Positions 8,371 through 15,207 of a stretch of 64,000 nucleotides of DNA are shown piece by piece. Origin of the DNA: Bradyrhizobium liaoningense. Lineage in GTDB: Bacteria; Pseudomonadota; Alphaproteobacteria; Rhizobiales; Xanthobacteraceae. The position numbers and the translations under genes were made by a program. The stretch covers positions 1,008,772 through 1,072,771 of the forward strand of contig NZ_JAFCJS010000003.1 in NCBI RefSeq assembly GCF_018130825.1, given 5' to 3'. Below the pieces are notes generated by a model that saw only the letters and a list, made by a program, of their open reading frames with translations, was not told where the DNA came from and searched no databases. How positions within the stretch are numbered: the first letter of the stretch is position 1; each line of letters starts with the position of its first letter.

Positions 8371-9294
8371 TCAATCGGATCTGGCGAACATCTCCACCAG
8401 CGTTTCGCGCAGCCAGCGCTGCGCCGGCACGGTGTCGTTGCGCTGGTGCCAGAACAGGCTGACGATGCGCGGCGGCGCTTTGAGGGGAAGCGGCATCGCA
8501 TGCAGGAACGGCGCATGCCTCGATTGCGAGCGCAGGTCGCTCGGCAGCACGGCGATCAAGTCGGACTGGCGTACGACCTCATAGGCCGCGCTGTAATGAT
8601 TGACGGTGGCGACCAGATTGCGCGACAGGCCGCGCGAGGCGAGGAAGAGGTCGTAGGACGGCATGGTCTTGCCCGCGAGGCTCACGTCGACATGGCCCGC
8701 GTTGAGGAAAGTGCGCGTGCTCAGCCGTTTCTGGGCGGCGAGCGGATGGCCGCGCCGCATGAAGCAGGCATAGTCGACCGTCCACAGCGAGCGCGAGCGA
8801 ATGGCGGCCGGCTGCTGCGCCTCGTTGACATAGACGCTGAGCACGCAGTCCACCCTGTTGTCCTCGAGCTGGTCGGCGATCTCGACGACGGTATTGGGCA
8901 CGGTGTGCACGCGCGACTTCGGTGCAACCCTGCCGAGATGGTCGAGCAGGTTCGGCATCACCAGCGAGGAAACGTAATCAGACATCGACAGGCTGAATTC
9001 GGTCTGTGCACGTGAGGGATCGAACACCTGCTCGTCGAGCGCGCCGCGGACGCTTTCCAGCGCCTCGCCGATCGGCTCCCACAGCACCACGGCGCGCTGG
9101 GTCGGGCGGATGCCGGTGCCGGCGCGCACGAACAGGGGATCGCCGAGCGCATCGCGCAGCCGCGCGAGCGCGTTGCTGACCGCGGGCTGGGTCATCCGCA
9201 ACGCATTCGCGGCGCGCGTGACGCTGCCCTCGGTCATCAGCGCCTCGAAGACTTTCAGGAGATTGAGGTCGAGCGCGCGGAACGACACGAACAT
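8371..9294 (-). CDS. LysR-family transcriptional regulator
   Basis: This 307-residue protein has an N-terminal winged helix-turn-helix (LNLLKVFEALMTEGSVTRAANALRMTQPAVSNALARLRDALG) and a two-lobed effector domain. It is divergent from the MFS transporter gene at 9407, with 112 nt between them that contain a LysR-type T-N11-A dyad. It therefore probably controls the MFS/GAF/amidohydrolase operon and itself. Confidence 0.9.
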   Translation of the reverse strand: MFVSFRALDLNLLKVFEALMTEGSVTRAANALRMTQPAVSNALARLRDALGDPLFVRAGTGIRPTQRAVVLWEPIGEALESVRGALDEQVFDPSRAQTEFSLSMSDYVSSLVMPNLLDHLGRVAPKSRVHTVPNTVVEIADQLEDNRVDCVLSVYVNEAQQPAAIRSRSLWTVDYACFMRRGHPLAAQKRLSTRTFLNAGHVDVSLAGKTMPSYDLFLASRGLSRNLVATVNHYSAAYEVVRQSDLIAVLPSDLRSQSRHAPFLHAMPLPLKAPPRIVSLFWHQRNDTVPAQRWLRETLVEMFARSD

Positions 9295-9315
9295 TCACCA
9301 TAGTGATATATCAGA

Positions 9316-9334
9316 TCATGATTATAAATTATGA
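9316..9334. promoter_or_regulatory. Candidate LysR operator (TCAT-N11-ATGA)
   Basis: Within the LysR/MFS divergent region the dyad TCAT-GATTATAAATT-ATGA fits the T-N11-A rule of LysR boxes. It is AT-rich in an otherwise GC-rich neighbourhood. It lies 22 nt upstream of the lysR start and 73 nt upstream of the transporter start. Confidence 0.5.
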
Positions 9335-9406
9335 CGATAATGTCACTTTGTCTATGGTTCCCTCCCGAGCGGCGCGCCGGGCCCGTGACATCAGAGGGGG
9401 ACTTTC

Positions 9407-10765
9407 ATGTCGATGATATCGGCGCGCATCGAGCGCCTTCCGTTCGCACGCTTCCACACGCATCTGCTGCTGATGGGCGGGCTCGGCTACATGTTCGACG
9501 CGATGGACGCGGCGGTGTTGGCCTTCATCCTGCCGGTGCTGCGAACGGCGTGGAATCTGACGAACGTGCAGATCGGTGTGCTCGGCAGCAGCACCTATAT
9601 CGGCTTCCTGTTCGGCGCGTTGCTGGCGGGCACGCTGGGCGACCTGATCGGTCGCCGCGCGGTGATGATGTCGGCGTTGGCGCTGTATTGCGCGGCATCG
9701 ATCGTCAGCGCCATGGTCGACACCTGGTCGTCCTTCTTCGCCGCGCGCGTCGTCGCCGGCATGGGCACCGGCGCGGAGAGCGCGATCATCGCGCCCTATC
9801 TCGCGGAGTTCGTGGCGCGGCGTTACCGCGGCAGCTTCACCGGCGCGCTGGCCGGCTTCTTCTCCTTCGGCTTCGTCGCTGCGGCCTTGCTCGGCTATTT
9901 CATCGTTCCCGCCTACGACAATGGCTGGCGCATCGTGCTGGTGATCACCGCGGTGCCCGTCGTCATGCTGCTGTGGTGGCGCAAGTCGCTGCCGGAATCG
10001 CCGCGCTGGCTCGAAAGCCGGGGCAGGGGCAAGGATGCCGAAGCTGTCCTCGACAAGATCGAAGCGAGCTTTGCGCGCGCGGGCCATGCCCTGCCGCAGC
10101 CGGTCGCCGAAGCCGCAGCGCCCGCGGGGACTGGCGGAACGCTGCTGGCCAATTTCGCGGCGCTTCTTGCGGCTCGCCAGGCGCGCATCACCATCATGAC
10201 CTGGATCATGTGGCTGGCGATCACCTTCAGCTATTATTCCTTCTTCGTCTGGATCCCGGGCCTCTTGGTCCAGAACGGCATGAGCATCACCAAGAGCTTC
10301 GCCTATTCGATCGCGATCTATTGCGCGCAAATTCCCGGCTATTTCAGCGCCGCGTATTTCAACGAACGCATCGGCCGGCAGGCGACGATCGCGACCTACA
10401 TGGTGCTCGGCGGCATCAGCGCGCTTGGGCTCGCCTTCGCGCAGAGCGACCAGCAGATCATGGCGGCGGGAATCTTCCTGTCCCTGTTCATGAACGGCAC
10501 CTATGCGGGCGTCTATGCCTACACCGCTGAGGTGTTCCCGACGCCGGTCAGGACCACGGGCGCAGGCCTTGCGTCGGCGATCGGCCGTATCGGCGCGATC
10601 GTCTCGCCGATTCTGGTCGGCTATCTCTATCCGAACTTCGGCTTTGCCGGCGTGTTCGGCGTCACCACCACCGTGCTGCTGCTAGGGGCCGTAACCGTCG
10701 TGCTGATGGGTGTGCCGACGCGCGGCCGCTCGCTGGAGGAGATCGCGGCGGGTGAGGTGGCATGA
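9407..10765 (+). CDS. MFS transporter, 12 TM
   Basis: The 452-residue protein has about 12 hydrophobic segments. The MFS signature after TM2 is GDLIGRRAVM, and LPESPRWLESRGRG occurs at the central loop, as in sugar/organic-acid porters (SP/AAHS-like). It begins the operon MFS - GAF - amidohydrolase and overlaps the next gene by ATGA. The cargo is probably the substrate of the amidohydrolase two genes downstream, which is an inference from context. Confidence 0.88.
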   Translation: MSMISARIERLPFARFHTHLLLMGGLGYMFDAMDAAVLAFILPVLRTAWNLTNVQIGVLGSSTYIGFLFGALLAGTLGDLIGRRAVMMSALALYCAASIVSAMVDTWSSFFAARVVAGMGTGAESAIIAPYLAEFVARRYRGSFTGALAGFFSFGFVAAALLGYFIVPAYDNGWRIVLVITAVPVVMLLWWRKSLPESPRWLESRGRGKDAEAVLDKIEASFARAGHALPQPVAEAAAPAGTGGTLLANFAALLAARQARITIMTWIMWLAITFSYYSFFVWIPGLLVQNGMSITKSFAYSIAIYCAQIPGYFSAAYFNERIGRQATIATYMVLGGISALGLAFAQSDQQIMAAGIFLSLFMNGTYAGVYAYTAEVFPTPVRTTGAGLASAIGRIGAIVSPILVGYLYPNFGFAGVFGVTTTVLLLGAVTVVLMGVPTRGRSLEEIAAGEVA

Positions 10766-11265
10766 CGCGGACGAAACCGAAGGCCGATCCGCTCCTCTGC
10801 GCCGTCGCGACGGCGCAGGGCAGGGCCGATCAGCCGGATGCGCTATTCACGGCGCTGGACCAGGCCGTGAAGTCGGCGATCGGGCACAAGCTGTTCACGA
10901 TCCTGACCTATGACGAGGCGACCAGCGAACTGGCGCGGCTCTATTCCAGTCTGCCCGGTCCGTACCCGGCCGGCGGACGCAAGCGCCTTGCACCGGGCCC
11001 ATGGACCGAGACCGTGCTCGACCGCGGCGAGGCCTATATCGGCTATACGCGGGATGATCTGCGCACCGTGTTCTCCGATCACGAGCTGATCGCCTCGCTC
11101 GGCTGTGAGAGCGTGCTGAACATGCCCGTGCGCTGGCGCGGACGCACGCTCGGCTCGCTCAATCTGCTTCACGAGGCGGGCTGGTACGGCGAAGATGATG
11201 TCGCTGCGTGCCTTCCCTTTGCCCAGCTCACCTTGCCGGCGCTACTCGCGCCGGCCGATCTCTGA
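10762..11265 (+). CDS. Single-domain GAF protein
   Basis: This 167-residue protein is essentially one GAF domain: KSAIGHKLFTILTYDE..., a middle region with YIGYTRDDLRTVFSDHELI, and the C-terminal SVLNMPVRWRGRTLGSLNLLHE. No output domain is attached. It is translationally coupled to the transporter (4-nt overlap) and followed by the amidohydrolase 13 nt later. It may sense the pathway substrate or act as a small enzyme; stand-alone GAF proteins of this type are poorly characterised. Confidence 0.75.
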   Translation: MTRTKPKADPLLCAVATAQGRADQPDALFTALDQAVKSAIGHKLFTILTYDEATSELARLYSSLPGPYPAGGRKRLAPGPWTETVLDRGEAYIGYTRDDLRTVFSDHELIASLGCESVLNMPVRWRGRTLGSLNLLHEAGWYGEDDVAACLPFAQLTLPALLAPADL

Positions 11266-11278
11266 CAGGACTGCCGTG

Positions 11279-12526
11279 ATGCCAAGCATCCTCTTCAAGA
11301 ATGCCGCTTTGCTCGACCCCCTCCAGCCGGACTTGCTGGAGGGCCATCACGTGCTGGTCGAGGACAATGTGATCAAGGCGGTCTCCGACCGTCCGCTCCA
11401 GGCCACCGCCGATCGCACCATCGATCTCAAGGGCAAGACGTTGATGCCTGGCCTGATCGATCTTCACGTGCATGCCATCGCCGTCGAGCTCAACCTGGCG
11501 CAGCAGGTGCACATGCCGAACGTGCTGGTGACGCTGCGCTCGACGCTGCTCTTGCGCGGCATGCTGCGCCGCGGCTTTACCACCGTTCGCGATGCCGGCG
11601 GCGCCGGCCACGCGCTGAAGCAGGCGATCGAGACCGGCCTGACCGACGGCCCGCGTCTGTTCGTCTCGGGCCGCGCGCTGAGCCAGACCGGCGGTCACGG
11701 CGACATGCGGGCGCGGTCGGATTATCTCGCCAGCGACGCACCTTGTCCGTGTTGCGTGCGTGTCGGCGCGTTGGCGCGCGTCGCCGACGGCGTCGACGGC
11801 GTGCGCAAGGCCGCGCGCGAAGAACTCCAGATGGGGGCCGACCAGATCAAGATCATGGCCTCCGGCGGCGTCGCCTCGCCGACCGATCCGGTCGGCGCGT
11901 TCGGTTACTCCGAGGACGAGATCCGCGCCATCGTCGAGGAGGCGCGCGGGCGCCAGACCTATGTGCTCGCCCACGCCTACACAGCTGCCGCGATCGAGCG
12001 CGCGGTCCGCTGCGGCGTGCGCACCATCGAGCACGGCAATCTGGTTGATGCTCCGACCGCGCGTTTCATGGCCGAGAAGGGCGCCTATGTGGTGCCGACG
12101 CTTGTCACTTACGAGGCGCTGGCCAACGAGGGCGCCCAATATGGCCTGCCGCCGGAGAGCGTGGCCAAGATCGCCGATGTCCGCGACGCGGGCCTGCGTT
12201 CGCTCGCGATCTATCGCGATGCCGGCGTGAAGATGGGATTCGGCAGCGACCTGCTCGGGCCGTCGCAGCGGCTGCAGAGCGACGAATTCCGCATCCGCGC
12301 CGAAGTCCTCGGCCCGCGCGCCGTCATCGCCAGCGCGACATTGATCGGCGCCGAGGTGCTCGGCATGGAGGGCAAGCTCGGCCGCATCGCGCCCGACGCC
12401 ATCGCGGACCTGCTGGTGGTCGACGGCAATCCGCTGCGCGATGTCGCCTGCCTGCTCGGTCAGGGCGAGCACATCCCACTGGTGATGAAGGCGGGGAAGG
12501 TCCAGTTCGACAGGCTGAGCGCCTAA
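11279..12526 (+). CDS. Metal-dependent amidohydrolase (imidazolonepropionase/Xaa-Pro dipeptidase-like)
   Basis: The 415-residue protein has a composite beta-sandwich/TIM-barrel amidohydrolase layout. The first metal motif is GLIDLHVHA, the carboxylated-Lys region is around QIKIMASGGV, and HAYTAAAI, HGNLVD and GSDLLG hold later ligands. A Cys cluster CPCC follows DYLASDAP and is unusual. Relatives hydrolyse peptides such as Xaa-Pro or Xaa-Arg, or cyclic amides. ATG at 11279 is 13 nt after the GAF stop, consistent with an operon. Confidence 0.82.
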   Translation: MPSILFKNAALLDPLQPDLLEGHHVLVEDNVIKAVSDRPLQATADRTIDLKGKTLMPGLIDLHVHAIAVELNLAQQVHMPNVLVTLRSTLLLRGMLRRGFTTVRDAGGAGHALKQAIETGLTDGPRLFVSGRALSQTGGHGDMRARSDYLASDAPCPCCVRVGALARVADGVDGVRKAAREELQMGADQIKIMASGGVASPTDPVGAFGYSEDEIRAIVEEARGRQTYVLAHAYTAAAIERAVRCGVRTIEHGNLVDAPTARFMAEKGAYVVPTLVTYEALANEGAQYGLPPESVAKIADVRDAGLRSLAIYRDAGVKMGFGSDLLGPSQRLQSDEFRIRAEVLGPRAVIASATLIGAEVLGMEGKLGRIAPDAIADLLVVDGNPLRDVACLLGQGEHIPLVMKAGKVQFDRLSA

Positions 12527-12548
12527 GCCGCGCTACCGCCCGCTCATC

Positions 12549-12595
12549 GAAGCGTAGACGTGACGGTCGCCTTTGGCAGGCTAGCCGTGGGTGAA
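12549..12595 (-). pseudogene. Relic of the UvrD-like helicase gene 3' region
   Basis: This 47-nt segment matches 15350-15396, inside the helicase gene, at 37 of 47 positions without gaps (counted by eye). On the minus strand it reads THG-stop-PAKGDRHVYAS, against VHGQAAKGDRHLYAS in the intact helicase. It has a premature stop where the helicase has Gln. Similarity ends abruptly on both sides. It lies at the left edge of the restriction-modification island, in the same orientation as the real helicase. Confidence 0.7.
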
Positions 12596-12704
12596 AGGAT
12601 AGCACCGCTTCATTTGGGCTATTTCCCTGTGAGCTAAGCGCGAAATATGATTGAGAACAAAATAAGAACATGCTAGGAGGCTACACAGGTAGTGTTCCGA
12701 ATCG

Positions 12705-13889
12705 TTGGGGTTGGAAGTGAAAGTCGCAGGCTTATTCGCTGGCATCGGCGGACTGGAGCGAGGATTGGCTGCGGCTGGACATGAGCCGAGCCTGCTTTGT
12801 GAGATCTGGGAGCCGGCTCGCGCGGTTCTTGCTACGAGAATGCCAGACGTTCCATGTAAGCGCGATGTTCGGGAGCTCAAATCCTTGCCACGAGAAGTTG
12901 AGCTGCTAGCGGGTGGTTTCCCTTGCCAAGACCTAAGCCAAGCGGGCCGAACCGCAGGTATTGGTGGCGCCCGTTCGGGACTAGTCGGTGAGATATTTCG
13001 ATTGCTCGATCGACGGCGAGTGCCTTGGGTTGTTCTGGAGAACGTGTCATTCATGCTGCAACTCGACAAGGGAAGTGGCATGCGCACCCTTGTCGAGGCG
13101 TTTGAAGAGCTCGGCTATCGTTGGGCCTATCGGGTGGTGAATAGTCTCTCGTTCTTGCCCCAACGGCGAGAGCGTGTGCTTTTCGTTGCAACCACCACCG
13201 ACGTTGATCCTGCGTCGGTGGTGCTTACAGATGAAGCAGAACCAGCATTGGCATCGACCGATCTCGGCGCTCATGCGCACGGATTTTATTGGACCGAGGG
13301 GGTTCGTGGGCTTGGCTGGGCGCCAGATTCCATTCCAACGTTGAAGAACGGTTCTACCGTAGGAATCGCGTCGCCACCTGCCATCTTACTGCCCTCGGGT
13401 GACGTGATCACGCCAGATGTCCGAGACGCTGAGCGCCTCCAGGGCTTTCCGGAAAACTGGACCAGTCCAGCCGAGGAGGTCTCGCGGGCGTCGATTCGTT
13501 GGTCTCTCGTGGGAAACGCAGTTACGGTGCCTGTTGCTAAATGGCTGGGTTCGCGCTTGGCTCATCCAGGCGTGTACGACTTCGGCCGTGACTGCGAATT
13601 GCCGGCAAATGGCCGATGGCCTAAGGCCGCACGCTTTGACGGCAGACGACGATATGCCGTTCACATCAATGCTTATCCGAAGTGGGAACAGCGTTCGTCT
13701 CTGACGACGTTTCTTCGATATGACGGAAAGCCTCTTTCGGTGCGGGCCACGCGTGGCTTCCTTTTGAGGACCGAACGGGCAAAGCTGCGATTTGCAGATG
13801 GGTTTCAAGATCGGCTTCGCGAACATCTTGCTCGAATGGAACGCCACGTTAGTTCGGGTAGTTCGAATTTCGCCGTCGCTGCGGAATGA
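12705..13889 (+). CDS. DNA (cytosine-5) methyltransferase of a restriction-modification system
   Basis: The 394-residue enzyme shows the C5-methylase motifs in order. Motif I is AGLFAGIGGLERG, motif IV is GGFPCQDLSQAG with catalytic Cys74, and motif VI is ENV (112-114). Motif VIII is QRRERV and motif X is SLVGNAVTVPVA. A target-recognition region lies between about residues 190 and 260, and an extra basic C-terminal domain follows. The start is uncertain: TTG at 12705 or GTG at 12717, neither with a good ribosome-binding site. It overlaps vsr by 4 nt. Codon use (many AGA, CGA, TTG, GCT) differs from neighbours and suggests transfer. Confidence 0.93.
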   Translation: MGLEVKVAGLFAGIGGLERGLAAAGHEPSLLCEIWEPARAVLATRMPDVPCKRDVRELKSLPREVELLAGGFPCQDLSQAGRTAGIGGARSGLVGEIFRLLDRRRVPWVVLENVSFMLQLDKGSGMRTLVEAFEELGYRWAYRVVNSLSFLPQRRERVLFVATTTDVDPASVVLTDEAEPALASTDLGAHAHGFYWTEGVRGLGWAPDSIPTLKNGSTVGIASPPAILLPSGDVITPDVRDAERLQGFPENWTSPAEEVSRASIRWSLVGNAVTVPVAKWLGSRLAHPGVYDFGRDCELPANGRWPKAARFDGRRRYAVHINAYPKWEQRSSLTTFLRYDGKPLSVRATRGFLLRTERAKLRFADGFQDRLREHLARMERHVSSGSSNFAVAAE

Positions 13890-14302
13890 GGATCGTTCGC
13901 CCTGACGCAGAAACATCCGCGCGGATGGCGCGGATTAGACAGAAGGGTACGAAGATTGAAGCGGCGGTCGCGTCGGCGCTGCGTGATCTAGGACTTCACT
14001 ATCGCAAGAACGTTAGAAAGCTTCCTGGTAGTCCAGACTTTGCTAATAGGTCGAAGCGATGGGCCGTGTTCGTGCATGGTTGTTTTTGGCATCATCACAC
14101 GGGCTGCTACAGGGCGACGGTGCCAAAGTCCAACCGTAGATTTTGGCTAGACAAGTTCCGCGATAACAAGCGTAGAGACGCTCGGAGCGTGCGGCTTCTT
14201 CGAAGAGAAGGGTATCGAGTTGTCGTAATCTGGGAATGTCAGGAGCGTCGCATCCGAGACAAGCTAGCCAAGATCCTTGAAGCGGGTGGCGTAAATTCCT
14301 GA
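13886..14302 (+). CDS. vsr: Very short patch repair endonuclease (Vsr)
   Basis: This 138-residue protein matches Vsr: TSARMARIRQKGTKIE at the N-terminus, LPGSPDF with the catalytic Asp51, then VFVHGCFWHHHTGC (zinc/His region) and a C-terminal VVVIWECQ strand. Vsr nicks T:G mismatches left by deamination of 5-methylcytosine, so it protects sites of the adjacent methylase. Translation is coupled to the methylase through an ATGA overlap. Its 3' end overlaps the opposed candidate restriction gene by 39 nt. Confidence 0.94.
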   Translation: MRIVRPDAETSARMARIRQKGTKIEAAVASALRDLGLHYRKNVRKLPGSPDFANRSKRWAVFVHGCFWHHHTGCYRATVPKSNRRFWLDKFRDNKRRDARSVRLLRREGYRVVVIWECQERRIRDKLAKILEAGGVNS

Positions 14303-15106
14303 GAGTCGTGCGATCATGCTTTCGTAATTGTAGATATCGCCCTTTGGAGGCGCAGGCGGAGTCTCGACAAGTCGAACTGGACTGCCGTCGTTTGCCATGT
14401 CGATCACGACAATTGAAATCGCATCATAGCCGACATCGCCCACTCGCGAGCGGCGCGGTAATTGTTTTATCTTGTCGATTGCAAGTTGGGCATCTCTCGG
14501 TTGCTTGTGCCGACTCCATTCTGGGTCGGACGGTCTATTTTTCTTGTTCAGATCCGGGCTGAGATAGGTCTCCGCGACGTTCACCATCGTGAAGGCGACC
14601 GCTATGGCCTCATCGCTTGCTCCGTGCACGGTGAGGTGGGACGAATTTAACTCGTCGTACAGACGGGGGAGAGCTCGTTGATGAGCTGTCATGCAGGCCT
14701 TGGCTTCTAGAGCCATTAACACGGAGCCGACTGGAGCGCGCACAAGCGGCGGAAGTTTCTCGAATGTCGCTCGCTCCTCGGGCTTCAGGTCGATGCCGTA
14801 TCCTGCTGCGATGCTGGCCAAGGTCTCTGAGGTAGCATGTCCCCCCGGTGTGCAGAGCACCAGATCGAGATTCTTCTTTCGATCATGGACGAAGTCGCGC
14901 ATTTCGTGGTTGATGCCGAAGCATACTGTTCCGGCCTCCACGTGTCGCTTGAGAAGTGGGGTCGACGCCAATAGATCGAAAACCACTCCCCAGCAGGCAA
15001 TTTTTGAATGACGGTCGCTTCTCGAATGGTATTGCCACGAGTTCTGATAGCGATCGCTAATGTCTGTTTTCGACAAAGTTCGTACGAGGATGGTGGGCCC
15101 GTGCAT
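14264..15106 (-). CDS. Candidate type II restriction endonuclease, PD-(D/E)XK type
   Basis: The 280-residue protein is convergent with the methylase/vsr pair. It contains LDLVLCTPGG (Asp81) and, about 50 residues later, LMALEAKAC (Glu134-x-Lys136), which fits the D...(E)xK catalytic core of PD-(D/E)XK nucleases. A helix with CMTAHQRALPRLYDELNSSH follows. I do not recognise a named restriction enzyme, so the call rests on the motif and position. The start at 15106 has GAGG six nt upstream; a longer frame upstream runs antisense to the helicase and is discarded. Codon use is foreign, as in the methylase. Confidence 0.68.
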   Translation of the reverse strand: MHGPTILVRTLSKTDISDRYQNSWQYHSRSDRHSKIACWGVVFDLLASTPLLKRHVEAGTVCFGINHEMRDFVHDRKKNLDLVLCTPGGHATSETLASIAAGYGIDLKPEERATFEKLPPLVRAPVGSVLMALEAKACMTAHQRALPRLYDELNSSHLTVHGASDEAIAVAFTMVNVAETYLSPDLNKKNRPSDPEWSRHKQPRDAQLAIDKIKQLPRRSRVGDVGYDAISIVVIDMANDGSPVRLVETPPAPPKGDIYNYESMIARLSGIYATRFKDLG

Positions 15107-15207
15107 TCGCGCCTCGAAATGTCCTGATTGTTTCCTGTTTACATGCCGGACGATGGGGACCACAAGGCCAACAGGGGCCAGAAATGCTCGGCTTCCGCCC
15201 GTTCGAC

